From assembly GCA_013397115.1 (NCBI GenBank), contig VWZW01002468.1, forward strand, positions 182,357 to 246,356: a DNA stretch of 64,000 bases, written 5' to 3'. Below the pieces are notes generated by a model that searched no databases, had not been told where the DNA came from, and saw nothing but the letters and a program-made list of their open reading frames with translations. A program made the translations under genes and the position numbers. Origin of the DNA: Edolisoma coerulescens (lineage: Eukaryota > Chordata > Aves > Passeriformes > Campephagidae). Of this stretch, positions 1 through 12,600 are shown piece after piece (position 1 is the stretch's first letter; each line of letters starts with the position of its first letter).

Positions 1-750
1 CAGGCAAGCTAATAGTGGATGTACCAGATTAACAACTATATCTTGCTAATACCAAACAGTAAAAGTAACCTGTGCTCTGTCTGGTGTTCTTTTTTAAAAA
101 AACAGGAAACACTTTCAGTTTCACATGAATTGATTGGGACTGACAAGATGTAGTTCTAAGTGCTTTAGTCAATTCAATCCGATTTAGAGAAAAAAAGCTA
201 AAACAAATTTTAAGTAATTTCGATTAATGGAAGTATGGAGGAAATCATAACTGTTCACAGATACTCTGTAGCCAGGAAATGAAGCCAAATTGGCCAGCTA
301 AACTGTTCACTGTGAGCTTTTCACTTAGTGTTAGTGTGTTCTGAATGAAAAGAGAGGAAAGCCTTCAACATCTGAGTCATATTCTTATACCAAACTGATG
401 TCAAGCATTAATTTAATGCATTCAATTTAATGAAACCTTTCAGTTCATATTTAACAAAATATGACATACTTTGTTTCATTGAACCTCATTCTCTAAAGAA
501 CTCTTTTCTCACAGAAACAATTCAATTTTCAAAATTTAATTCACTTTCAGGGTTTCATTTTTTTGTGTCCTCAAAACTAATTTAAAACGCATGTTCCTGC
601 TGTAATAGGCTGCAATTAAGCAAGATAAAAAAAAGTAATTACTATATCAAACTAGTACAGCCAATACAAAATTTCTTTTTTATTTCAAATAAACTTTGAT
701 GCAGTTCTTTGACTGAATTTTTTCACTAGTCTCTACGCTCCTGTTTTTTT

Positions 751-767
751 TTGTTGTTGTTGTTGTT
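751..767 (+). repeat. (GTT)n microsatellite after a T-run
   Basis: Five to six TTG/GTT units follow a run of about nine T residues. It forms the pyrimidine tract in front of the candidate acceptor at 773. Confidence 0.85.
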
Positions 768-773
768 TTCCAG

Positions 774-879
774 ATTGCTTAATGATAAAGGAGATTACAG
801 AGCTGAGTTACTGGAGAGATCATTCACCACTCAGGCATCTCTGATACTCCCACCGCAGCACAGTCAAGTATTTAAGCGC
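774..879 (+). other. candidate exon of unknown identity on the strand opposite SCUBE1
   Basis: On the plus strand, a T-run plus (GTT)n pyrimidine tract ending TTTTCCAG is followed by 106 bases with one fully open frame. A strong donor, GTAAGTG, then follows. The open frame (775-879) gives 35 residues starting LLNDKGDYRAELLERS and ending QVFKR. I do not recognise the peptide, and it does not match SCUBE1 on either strand. Splice-site pairs of this quality around an open 106-base block are suggestive, but an open frame of 35 codons is easily produced by chance. It could be an exon of an antisense or nested transcript, a non-coding RNA exon, or a pseudo-exon. No partner exon was identified. Confidence 0.28.
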
Positions 880-3800
880 GTAAGTGCCACATTTCTTTGC
901 CACATCTGAATGCTGAAGGATGGGGGGCCTGTTTCAAGGAAGTGGAGAGCCCACCCCATTGCTGGGTCACCATGACAATGAGACAGCAGGAAGGAGCAAT
1001 GTTTGCCGTGCAGTCACATAACCCCAGCGCAACACCGCTCTAGTTAAATATGCCAGAGCGCTAAGAAGGGCTGACTTAGTGTCACACAGTGAAGAAAAGG
1101 CACCATCTCTAGGTGGGGATGTGAAGGGAACTTTCTGTCTCCAAAATACACGTCTGTGAGGTCACCTGGGCTCAGCACAGACCTATTCGTGCACAGGAAT
1201 TGATCCTGTTGCATTTAGTCACAGCTGGTGGCACTTTATGAACGTGTAATATCACATTGCTACTAAACCCCCTGACATTCCAGCCCAGCTGACTACCCCA
1301 AAATCCTGTTGTCAAGTTCCTTCCCCTTAAGGGTGGATCGTCACAGGATGCAAATCAAATGATGAAATGCAGGTGAAATGATGCAAAACAGAAAGGCAAC
1401 TGAACAAAACAATCCACATCTTGTTATCACAAAACATCTATGGGACATTGCAAAGTTAGGTAGCACTTCATGGATGTTTATGGAAAAGTCATAGTTGAGA
1501 TGCTGCTTTTGCTCTATGACCCTTAGAAATCCAGTTTCTCCAGCTTAAAAGTTTTATTTGCTCTGCCGTTTGGCTCTAGGAGCTCAGCAAGGGCTGCAGC
1601 CTGCACAGTTCCTCTGTGCCTAGGTGCAGAGTGCTGGGAAGTCACTTCATTCAGGCACAAGAGTGCCTGGGGGTGCAGTTTCTTTGTTAAGTCCCAGGGC
1701 AGAAATGGAGCATATATATCATACATGTGGTCCTACATTTTACACCATGCTAGAAGCTTGTGGCCCTTCCTCTTGCTCTAATTCACTTCTTAGAGAAGCC
1801 ACAAAGGAAACTCCCTGTCTCCCTCAGACATCATCTTTTGCCATCATTCTCAGTCCTTCTCTACTTTAAGTCCGGGGAGAAGAATTCTCCCTGGCTCGGC
1901 TTGTCTCCTGTAGCTGCCCATGGGAAGATGAGCTCTTTATTGTTTGATCCAGTTTGGCAGATGGATTTAAACAATCTTCAGAAATCTCTGCTAAGTCTAA
2001 TCTAGTCTGACTTCACTCCTCTTGAACCCTGCAAGTTTTTTGCAAATGAGCCTCCTGCATTATCAGTTACCCAAGCTGTATTTAGTGTAATTAAAATGCT
2101 GAACTGATGAATCTTCTCACTGAGGGCAGAATGGAGCTGGATCCATGAAAAGGTCACTCAGCAGGAAGGATGCACAGAAACCAACAACAAGGGAGCTGAG
2201 TACCACAGAACCCCTGATATGCACAACACAGAGGATATTAAAAAGTGGGTAGGAGGCAGTGAGCAATAAGCACCCCAGGCCTCTACGTCTTTTAATCTTC
2301 AGGCTCCCTTTCTGCCTGAATTAGCTGAATTCTGTGGGATAACGTGGTAGGCATTTAAGGAAGTGACCTAGACTGTTTCCTCATGTGTAGCACAATAATC
2401 GACAGTATCGAATGAACTGAGCATCAAGCTGGCATCACCCAGTTGTAGAAATTAAACAGCGTTAATTAGAGGGAGAATATGGAACTCTTTCTGCCTGGAA
2501 TGTCTCTTCTCTTAGCTGTCAAAAGCCTCCATGGTTTGGCTTATTAAGAGCCAAGTTGACAGGAAAGCTGAAGGGAATAAAGGAGCATTCTCCATTGTGT
2601 GCCAAGCCAACTGAGGGAAGACTTGAGTTCAAGACTGACTTTTGAAAAACAGCAAAAGGTTAATGAACTTTTATCTAAGCACCATTAACACATCTGAAGA
2701 TCATTCTAACTAGATCACAGACAACACTTTTGCTCTTGTTTCACTGCTAGACCAGGTAAGTAATGTATGTAATAGAGAAAGAATCCGAGATTAGGAAGTT
2801 TTTTTCAGTTTCCAGAAAGCAAAGCAATCTTCCACGACAGTGGACAGTAGTCTTCCTACGTGCTCTGCTGATACCTGTATGTATTCCATGTGAAAACTAT
2901 CTCCACAACAATTTTTCCCCCAATTTTATTGACATTTGATATAAACCAGACTGTACTCTGCATTAAAAAATGAGCTTCTTTGAGGTACAATGAACTCTCA
3001 TTTCTCACTATGGAAGAGGTCAACCTCTTGCAAAACCACTGAAGGCAGGTTCCTTGTATTACTTGGAAGTTGCTTTCCTACTCCTTCCATTCTCTGATAC
3101 ACTGGAAAGGGCCAGGAGAAATATCAGATTCTTAGTCAGGACCCAGTTCTGTTCTCTGTGATTTAAATTCATTCCCACTTCTATGATAGAACTATAGAAT
3201 GGGAACTGGGATATTGCAAACAAATTACAGGACAATTAGTTACATTTAGAAGGGTTTATTTGCCACCTTTTGGCAATCAAACATGTTTGCATATACTCTT
3301 TTTAAAGAACTTGTCTTTCCTTTTGTATGTATACTTGCCTTTTTTCTATACTAAACAATTAATGTAATTCCCAACTACTAAACAAAAACCTGCAGACATT
3401 TTGGACAGTAAATTTTTTTTCCCATTACATGTCTACATAATGCCTAAAACTGACTAGAGTCCTGATTGTTGAACAGAACCATCTAGCAATTTTTGATAAT
3501 TAGAAAAATAGTATTTTTATTTCATTAATTTTTAAAAATATGTAACTGATTCCCTTGTAAAAAAACAAAGGGAGAAAAGTGTCAGCAGATTTCCATAAAT
3601 TAACCAGTATGGCAAAAGCACATTATTGAGGAAGTCACCTACAAGTGACCTAGAATTACACATTAATAAATTACCCTATGTCCACTTTGCAATACCCAAA
3701 AGTCCAGATGTTTCTTTGAGTCTTATTTAAGCCTCTTGAATCTAAGCATCTACCTAATTGCATATAGTAGCTGCACTATATAAAATGGCTTAGAGAGGAA

Positions 3801-6438
3801 GATGCCAAAATGGACTAAAAAAAATCATAGACTTTCCAATAAAAACATTATTTTTGGTCAACGTTATTTGCTAAATTAAACCTAAACATATTAATCATTT
3901 TGCTCAACCCACAATTGCATTTTTCAGTTAATATATTAATTCTCCTTCCAGTTCTTCTCAGCTTTTCTTACATGCCCTACATCTCTACTTTCCCGTAACA
4001 GAAAATGGCATCTCTTTCTTCTATATTTAGAAACATAACCTCCCTTAAAATGATGTTCTGTGAGAAACCTCACTTGGACATGCTGTGACACTCGATGGAC
4101 TTGAAAACTGTGCCCAAGAAAGACAGGATGTGACAGCTCCATGATCCCTGAAGATGCTTTAAAGGGCATCCAAGAGATAATCCCTTGCTCTTACCACACA
4201 GATGTAAAATTACAGCTGGAGGAAACGGGGAACTGGATATATGAGAAACGGGGGGCCAGTCAAATCAAGGAGAGTAAAGAGGAAAAAAAATCCAAGGAGA
4301 AAACTTGTGCTGATCACTCTCTTCTTTTCTTTTCTAGAGAATGCAGAGGAAGAAATACGTGCACACTGACTTTGTCCTGCCCGGTCTTTTCCAGGCTTTA
4401 CCTATCAGCAAGAGGAGCCAAGAGGGCATCAGTGTCACTCCACCAAAAAGTTCACTTTTGTGCTCAGGAGATGCAAATCCTACAGACCATCCCCTTTGAC
4501 TAAGGGCTGCCTGCAAAAGCTGTGCAAGAAACTTCACTGGTCAGTTTAAGTGCAGGATCCTTTGTGCACAGATTTAAATCGAAAATACATTCAGTTTCAG
4601 GAGAGCACGATCCAGCCCAGAAATCTCACAGTGCAATACATGAGATAAATATTATTAATTAAATAAAATTAAATTCAAAATGTATATTTCACCATTTTAT
4701 GATGAAGAGTATTTCCTAAAATGTCAATAAAGGTTAAAAAGAAATGGCTTGTTGCTTTATTAAACCATCTGTGCTAATTTCCAGTTGCTGCTTATTTCAA
4801 GAAAGTAAGAAAGAATGAGGAGCATCATAAAAATATAGATTCTGTTTCTTATATTTTCTACTCATAAAAAAAGGGGAAAAGCAAAATGTGAAAGAGCTTA
4901 GAGCTAAGGTATTTGGTTTGAGGATCAGTAGAATATTTCATTTTGTCTGCAGGAATAATTATAGTCTTGATTATTATATAAATATCATTTCATGTTAGTT
5001 CTCTGGCCAAATGTCTAAATTTAGAATTACTCTTTTTTTTCATGACACAGTTTCAATAATAAACATTATGATCAAGCCTAGGTGTATGTTACATTATTAA
5101 AATGCCTCCTTTTTAAGCACTTGGTGGAATCACTGTTACTGTTCTGCTATGGCTTAGCTAGTCTTCTGGTAAAAATGAAGATTTATTTTTATGTGGCTTG
5201 AACTAAGATGACTTGAGTTTTGATGTGTGCTCACCCTTAACTATTAACATTGTGTGCAATGGCAGTTTAAATGTTTTATTTTCAAATAAACAGGCAAACG
5301 GACTGTTATTTCTATAAATACTAACAGGATCATGCCCAAGCACTGGGATTTTTCAGCCTGGAGCAAGAGGAAACCACACATTTTCTGTTTATTTTTGTGG
5401 GTTTTACTATTTAAAGTAACATCAAGCCCTGGACTGAAGATACTCTGACATTTCTGGTTAATTTGAAGGAAAAAAAGTCACAATAATTTCTTAGCAAGTT
5501 AGGTCAACTTATGCTAAGTCACTGAGTGATGAAAAATATTCTCTGTGACAAGAATATATGCAGTGTCCTCCTGGATCTCCATCTCCAAGTCTTTTGCAAA
5601 GAAGCTCAAAAGGAATACACAGGGAAGTGGGAAAATGGTTGACGGATGGCCTGGTCCCACTAACATGTACCCAAAACTACTCACGTGCCATTAAAGTGGG
5701 GTTGTGCAGGGACATTTGGGAGCTGCCCCTGTCTCCTTAACTGAGAACACATGCTAACAGTGCTATCAGATGCTCTTTTCTGCTCCCTTTTCCCCTGACC
5801 TCAGTTGTAACACACACATGAAAGACAGAATGGCGAGGTTCTCGTGCTGCCTTTGGAGCAGTAAAACCTGAGCATTAGCTGTGTGGTTTAGACTCACGCA
5901 TTTGTAAATGTTATTTCAGTTTTCCTTTGTAGCTGGCTATTGATCTTTTGAAGGTGCAGAAATGAACAAGTGTCTGGGGTTTTTTTTCTGAGCAATAGCT
6001 GGCTTCACTTAGTAATAAGCAGTTGATTATCTGCAGGTAACAAAGTACTGCTTGAGAATTGTAACTCACTTTCTGAATAGACAAATTCAGACACCGTTAG
6101 ATGACTGAGGTTTTACAAAGGTATCAGAACAGCCTTTGAAACCAAAGGCTTTTTGCAGGCCAGAGCTGTTCCTCTAAATCTCTGCTCAGTTTGAAACAGT
6201 TTGACCTCTGCATCTCATTTCTTTGCAGTAATAAAACCCGCTAATAAATAAAAAGAAAAACGATTGAACCAGGTAAATACAGAAAAATTAGGGAAGGAGA
6301 AAGCTAATGAACTGAATTGCAATCACTATACCAGTATTGCCTCGACTTAAAAAGTATTGATTAAATAACTGAATATTTACATCTTGTACCGGGCCCGCTG
6401 AAAGCAAATGATGCATTGCAAAGCAAACAGAGGCTGAC

Positions 6439-6555
6439 CTTTGCACGTTTTCCCATCAGGCTGCAGGGTAAATCCAACTGGGCAACTGCACCGTACCCCT
6501 GTCGCGGTATCCTTGCAAGTCCGATCACAGCCTCCGTTATTGACAGCACATGTTT
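6439..6555 (-). CDS. SCUBE1: SCUBE1 exon encoding EGF-like module 6
   Basis: This is a 117-base minus-strand exon, phase 1 to 1. The acceptor is CATTCTGCAG and the donor GTCAGC. The peptide runs [20 protein letters not shown], then [19 protein letters not shown], with a final G that should start the Asp of the next module (DINEC in human). Six cysteines lie at about residues 3, 10, 14, 23, 25 and 38. As recalled, this stretch is identical to human SCUBE1; SCUBE2 and SCUBE3 differ at several positions, for example SCUBE2 has TSTGVH and FTLQLD. The polypyrimidine tract 13 bases upstream of the acceptor is a long (CT)n microsatellite. The next exon in gene order was not found below this point, so it lies beyond the low-coordinate end of the window. 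Confidence 0.96.
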
Positions 6556-6564
6556 CTGCAGAAT

Positions 6565-6568
<4 letters not shown>

Positions 6569-6600
<32 letters not shown>
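6569..6600 (+). repeat. (GA)16 microsatellite forming the EGF6 exon polypyrimidine tract
   Basis: Sixteen uninterrupted GA units on the plus strand are read as (CT)n on the SCUBE1 sense strand. The repeat ends 13 bases upstream of the first exon base (6555), exactly where the polypyrimidine tract belongs. CU repeats are classical binding sites for PTBP-family splicing repressors as well as U2AF, so repeat length could influence exon recognition; that effect is an inference. Confidence 0.95.
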
Positions 6601-6605
<5 letters not shown>

Positions 6606-7439
6606 TGTAATGAAATGCTCTGGGGGAGGGGAAGGGCACTGCTTCTTTGGGGCAATAATACAACATATTAAAAGCAATATAAGTTTTAAGCAAGCCAACT
6701 GAAGCAAGCTCAAGGTCATCAGGGTACATGTACTGGTTTTGACTGGTAAATCATTTCCACGAGTCATGATTTCTTTTTCCTCCCAAACTGGAGATTTCAC
6801 TTATATATTTAGTTACTGTTTCTCAACTCTCTTAGACAATAGGATGGGTTATTACATATGAAACAAGTTTAAAAAGAAAAAAAAAGTGATTGCCTTTAAA
6901 AACAGAACCAAACATTCTGTTTTGTATCAGTCAATGTCTAGCTGAGATATTTTAAAGTTCACTTTTAAATGATGTTTTAGGCATAATGAACTTTAAAAAC
7001 AGTAGAAAGCAAAGCAGCATGCTAGACTTGGAACTGAGAATTTAAAACCCTTAGTTAAGAAAGAGTTAATGGAAAATGAACTACATATATCACTTTGACA
7101 AGAATCTACATGCCCAATCTGTTCTTACTGAACTACAAGCAAAAGGCATCTGGGTTTTGTCCACTTAAAGCTTTTTGCAAATTGAAAGGAGTTTGGAGTG
7201 GGTGGGAGGGCATAATTGAGGTCACTGAACCCATTCCAAGCTGTGTCATTGAAATTTCCCAGTGCTTGTAGTATGTAGAAGGGTGGCTGGGCAAACACAG
7301 GCAAGAGAAAGTTGCAATACTTCTGAGCTTTTACTACAGTGGGCAGTGACTATTAGGTACCACTAGATTAAAAAAAAAAATCTTCAACTTCATTACAGAA
7401 AAAGCAAGAACCCCTCCCTCGCTGCCATTGTTCCGTGTT

Positions 7440-7502
7440 ACTCATGTATGCACATGCACACACCGTACACATGCATATGCACACATACTCACAAACACAT
7501 CC
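7440..7502. repeat. degenerate CA-rich microsatellite
   Basis: Imperfect CA/CACATG units are mixed with CATG and CATAC variants. It looks like an aged (CA)n repeat with many interruptions. Confidence 0.7.
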
Positions 7503-9513
7503 ATAAAAGAGATAAAAGGCAAGGGAAATTATTAACTTTGCTTTGATCCACAGAATGGAGTGGATGTAAGGATGCCAATTTAGCACGTCAGTTTGAACTG
7601 TACATTTTTCTGAAAAGTATTTACTTCAGAGAGTAAGTCCTTTTAATAGTATCTTTTTCAGTTGCTCTGGATTTGATTAAATTAAAATACCCCACTGCCC
7701 CCCAAGATTGCCATTATTCTACTCAGCTCACCTCTTTCCCTAAAGAGGCTTTGTCATTACTTACTCAGATTTACAGACTCCTATTGCTGAATATTCACAG
7801 CCTGTGTCACAATTGTACCCTGTGGACAGGGTCTGACAATCAGCTATAGGATATGCTAATTGGGAATTGCCTTAGAACAGTACATTGATCAAAAATTATT
7901 TACACAGAACAGAACAGGCTTTATCTTTCAATTGACTAGCACTAAAAGATTTTTATTTTAAAGTAGCCTGTGCTTTGCCCTCAAGGTGAACTTAGACTGG
8001 CCCTTTGGAGGGACTTCACTGCTTTAAAAAAAAAAAAAAAGTGTAACTGCTTTTTTTTTTCTTTTGCACTGGCACAAGCCTCTCCATCAGTTGTGAAATA
8101 AGCTCCTGGCACTGAAGAACAAACTGAAAGCATGGATTTGGGGCACACATGCATTAACAGCATGGGACAGATCTCTGAGCCCATACACATTCACACATGG
8201 TCCTCCAGATAGATTTTAAGTTTTTATGTCTGTTTGCTATGTAATAACATCGTGTAGAAAGAGCTACCAGTATACAAATGGATTTGCATAAAACTGCCAG
8301 CAAGCACAGCTAACAAATGGATTGACACGTTTTCTGGAACAGCTTTCTGAAAATGGAGCTGAGTCTGCAGCTCCCGATTTTCAGGCAGTCCGTGCTCAAC
8401 TTGCAGGACCTGAACCTAACTGTTTAAGCAATATAGTTCTGATTTTCATCTACTTCTCTGGGAAGGACTATTTTATAGACTTAGAGGCCGAAACTTCTCC
8501 TTGAAGAATTCTTCTCAAATGACAATTTCCATTTGTATGTGAACATGTGTGTGTCCTCGTGGACCAACATATCAAATAATAATTTTACATTTCAGAGAAG
8601 GAAAACTGTTTCATGTAATTTAAAATTTTTAACTTGGGCACAGTTTAAGGGCAGGGGGATTTGCCAGGAGTAAAGAGTTAAGGTTAAAACTCAGGAAAAA
8701 GTGCTGAAGGTTACGTTTGGCATGGCACTGCAAAGAGCAGTAAATCTTGTGTTAGCAGATTAATTCTGGCATATGAAGACTCCTTTATTGCAGTGCGTCA
8801 ACACAAGATGAACATAAGCAGTAATATTTCTGCATTCTGGATGACATCCAGTGAAAATGAATAGACACAACAATTTTTTTTTCCCATGGCATGGATGACT
8901 GGATCTATAGGGTAAGGGTCATTCAATGAACAAGAGTTATTTCGACGTATAAATAGAGGGAATCAAGCCAGCTTTTCTTATTTTCACACAGATTTAGTAA
9001 AACAAACCAAAAAGGATAAATACCCTGCAACCTTCCTAGCAACTCTGACTTTCATACATGACAAACTCTTAACGGAATGAAGATCCAAGTGGGCAAGAGG
9101 ACATGTGACAGTACCTCTCACACTTCAGATAATTGGAGAGATGTGCCGATGAAATTCCTTAAACTCAAGGTCGTGAGAAAACATCGGTAAAAGAAAGCAA
9201 ACATGAATAGCAGAATGTGGGAAAGAGGCTACATCAAAGAGAGGAGCTGAAGCCTACACACAGCACAAACCAAATGCGTGACCACCTGTGTTTCTGAGAG
9301 GGGTGATGCCAACTCATCCTTCACCTCACCACTATCAAACCTCAGTACGTATTTGAAACGCAATTACAACTTTTAGGCCTCAAGCCAAGAGCAGAAGCAA
9401 ATTACTTATTTCCCATTCTATCACACTGGAGAAGATACGGAAGGGAAAGAACAGATGTTAAAAATTGGATCAGGTCTTCATGGTGATATTGATCCTACAG
9501 ATCATTTTTGCTG

Positions 9514-9631
9514 TTTTTTTTCTCTGTGAAAGACAACCTCAACATTTTAGCCTTTTTTCTTGTTTGTTTTGTTTCAACCTTTTTTGCACATTTTTGTTTG
9601 TTTGGTTGTTTTTTTTTTTTTTTTTTTTTTT
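9514..9631. repeat. T-rich stretch ending in a 23-base T-run
   Basis: T-rich sequence with TTTGTTTG units ends in 23 consecutive T residues at 9609-9631. Read on the minus strand it is a poly(A) run, which could be a retroposon tail. No recognisable retroposon body or target duplication is visible beside it, so a simple homopolymer expansion is equally likely. Confidence 0.75.
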
Positions 9632-12600
9632 GACAAGCAGAAAAAAGAACTGGAAGACAAGTAAAGCAGTATCATGTTACTGACATTTAGATCCCTTCTG
9701 AATTATGACAAAGGTCATAATCTGAAACAATTAGACTTTACTGTTAATTTAAAGTGATGTTTGTAGCCTCATCTACATCCCTATTGAATTCCTACCAGAA
9801 AATTCAGGCAGAAACAAGAGATCTAAAGAAAAGGGTATCTATTTATATAAGGTGGTCTGGGAGAGATTGCATTGTAATTTTCCACTGTAAGCTCCTAATT
9901 CTGGAACAATCTCTTGTGTATCTGCTCAATGGATCCACAGACAAGAAAGAATTAAAATCATTACCTGTATGCTATGGTTTTAATTCATTAGAACTATTCC
10001 TTCAATATCAGTCCACTGTACTATGGGATCTGCACTGCTTCTGAGTATTAAAATATCCAACCAAAAAAGCACAAGCTTGAGCTGTTGGTCCTTCAGCACC
10101 GATCAGGAACATTGACTTAGTTACCAGGTGAAGTTACTCCAGTGCCCACAATGGTTTAGCAGTGAAAGAGCAGCTCTTCAGGTTCTACTTCTGAAGCTTT
10201 TGAACTAAAGCAGAATCTCTACCAGGTGGCAACCGGTCACTTTCTTAAAAAGAGTCACACCAGACAGGATTTATTTGGCTTTGAATACTATTAAATGCCT
10301 GGAAATCCAAACATGTGTCTCATGGTTTGAAAGTATTTCTGAAAGCCTGATTTTCAGTTTCTTCTATGAAACAAGTAAACATAACTATTTAAAATATAAG
10401 CTTCTAATAAAATCTGTTTGGTTGGTTTTTTTAAACTAGTCCATTATTTCATAAAGCAAATTTTTGTGACTTCAATTTATCTCATGAATGAAAGAACATG
10501 ATATGATTTTAAGGGTATTGGTCAAAACCAGGCAAATCTTGGAGTCTTTATTATTCATTGTTGGCAACCTGGGTCAATCTGAACTAAGATCCAAATCAGT
10601 TTTATAGGAACTGAGATGCAAAGCAGAACAAAATTACATAGGTCTTTGAGACTAGAACGGATGTATCTGAGGATCATGCTGTAATCTACGTCTTAACTAG
10701 ATCATTCTCTATCATGAGGACAAGTACAAAGAGTGGACAAGGTGAACACCAATAAAGGCAAGAGGAGGGAGATCTAGCACCAAGGTGATTTCTTTAGAGA
10801 TATGGAGGAGACATTCTCTGATCTTTCCTGTTACCCATCACAGCAGTCTGAAGTCCACAGGATCCAGAGAACCCTATTTGTTTCCAGGCCCCTGATCATG
10901 ACACAATGACTGGAAAGAGTGGATAACAACTGTAAACATAAGAGCTGCTCTCAAGAATGTGTGTAAAACATGCAAAGAAGTCTTAACAGAAGAGAAAAAC
11001 CCAGATGTAGTGAAAACAAGAGAACTTCATAACCTAAGTGAAAATGGGAAAGGGAAGTCACTGAAGTCATCATGTACATGCAAGGTAGCCTTGCAGCATC
11101 TGACTCCTAGGAAAAGCACGAGAGAGACACTGAATGGCACCTTCTTGCTCAGAAAAAGTTGTTATTGGACTAAATTAAATGACTGTGCTCTGTAGGGCTT
11201 ACGATTGCCATTTCCTCTGAAGTAGAGAGGAAGGCTGGACTGACCTCCTGTCTTAAGGCCTTGTGCAGAGGAAAAGGACTTTTTGCAGCAATAGGTAGGC
11301 TGCAGATAAAAGACATAGCAGTCCCCCAGAACAAAGAGTGTTCTCCAAGTTTGCCAGATTTCTATAAACTGTCTAGGTTGACATGGTAAGCCGTAAGTAC
11401 AGCTGAAAGGAAGACTTGAAAGTCAAAAAATACTTTTTTCCACTACCTAGTTTCTATAATTGCCCAAATGATAACACTGACCAAAGGGCAGGTTAAAGAA
11501 AACTAGCAATTCCAACTGCCTTTATTTGGAATTCGTTTGCAGTAGACTAAAGCTCATTGGGGTCAGCAGAAACAGGATGACCGGCTTTGCTCTCAAAGTC
11601 TGTGCCGTATTATTTTGAGCTTATTCTGAGTCAACTTTTATGCTAGGCAAGAGCAATTCTTGATGGAGTAGACTGGAGCTCAGAATTTAGAGAAGCTATC
11701 ACATCCTATCAAGTAAATCATAGTCCAAGGAAATTATGAGTAACTGTACTCAGATTGTATCTACTTCTACACCTGGTCTGAATTTCGCACAAGATCTGAA
11801 CACAGTATGTTAATCTCAGAATAACTGTCTTAAATTCAGGGGTCAGACACATGAACAAGTCAATCTTCATGCAACTAAAGTGAAATGATGCGAGTAATAA
11901 TTCCTCGCAACTGGAGTGGCAAAAAGTGGTAAAATACTCCCAATCTCTGTTTCTCAGCAGATGGGCTGTAACTAAAGCTGCTGTAAACTGCTACTGTCCC
12001 TGAATCAAGAGATAACCTGTTTACCTATCCTAAGCACATAAAAATGAGTTTATTTCTCTGTATTTAATACACAGTGAAACACCAAATTTGAACAACTGAG
12101 GAAAGATTAAGGACATCTGTTAAAGAAAGCCAAATATATGGCTTTGAGAATTTTGAGAGGGTCTAATCTAAAACTATTAATTGCCACTGTCTATTATGAT
12201 TTGTTGCATAACTGCAGTGTTTTGGGGCCCTCATAAGGACCAACACCAGGACTCCATTGTTCCAACTATGTTGCAGTTATGAAAAAGTGATGATGGTAAT
12301 GTATTAGAGCAGTTATATGAGAGGGCAAGATCCTGCTCAGCTGAGTGGTACCAGCTTCCTCCCCTTGAAGAATGTTGAATACATTCAGTTTAATACACAA
12401 AGTGTCTGGAATCAAATTAGTCCTTAATTTGTACCTCCCCTTCTCTCACACCTGAAAAAGCAGTTTGCTCCATCTGGCTCAAAGGCTGTGCAGACTACTC
12501 ATCTGTTTTCTTCATGTTGGTGCCACAGCACAATCTCCACCAAAGAGAGCTCTTTCTGAATTCCAGATACACTGGACTGCGGTTTTTTCTCCTCCTCCTA

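Larger units (their letters stand above)
1..6438 (-). other. SCUBE1: SCUBE1 intron downstream of the EGF6 exon (partial)
   Basis: This intronic DNA starts at the GTCAGC donor at 6438 on the minus strand and runs off the window. I searched the minus strand for the next EGF module, using the cysteine pattern with DINEC, NNGGC and GSFEC-type codons, and found none. It contains a short (GTT)n tract near 751-767 and a candidate plus-strand exon at 774-879. Short open frames such as 4141-4503 on the plus strand show no recognisable protein. Nothing else is identified. Confidence 0.8.

Noticed and set aside
4141..4503. 120-codon open frame on the plus strand with an internal TTTTCTTTTCTAG acceptor-like site
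   Set aside because: Lysine- and glutamate-rich low-complexity peptide with no recognisable family and no convincing donor.
6361..6729. Other minus-strand frames over the EGF6 exon with serine-leucine repeats
   Set aside because: They are out-of-frame readings of the exon and of the (CT)n repeat.
9514..9631. T-run considered as the tail of a minus-strand retroposed gene copy
   Set aside because: No coding or SINE/LINE body precedes it and no target-site duplication is visible.
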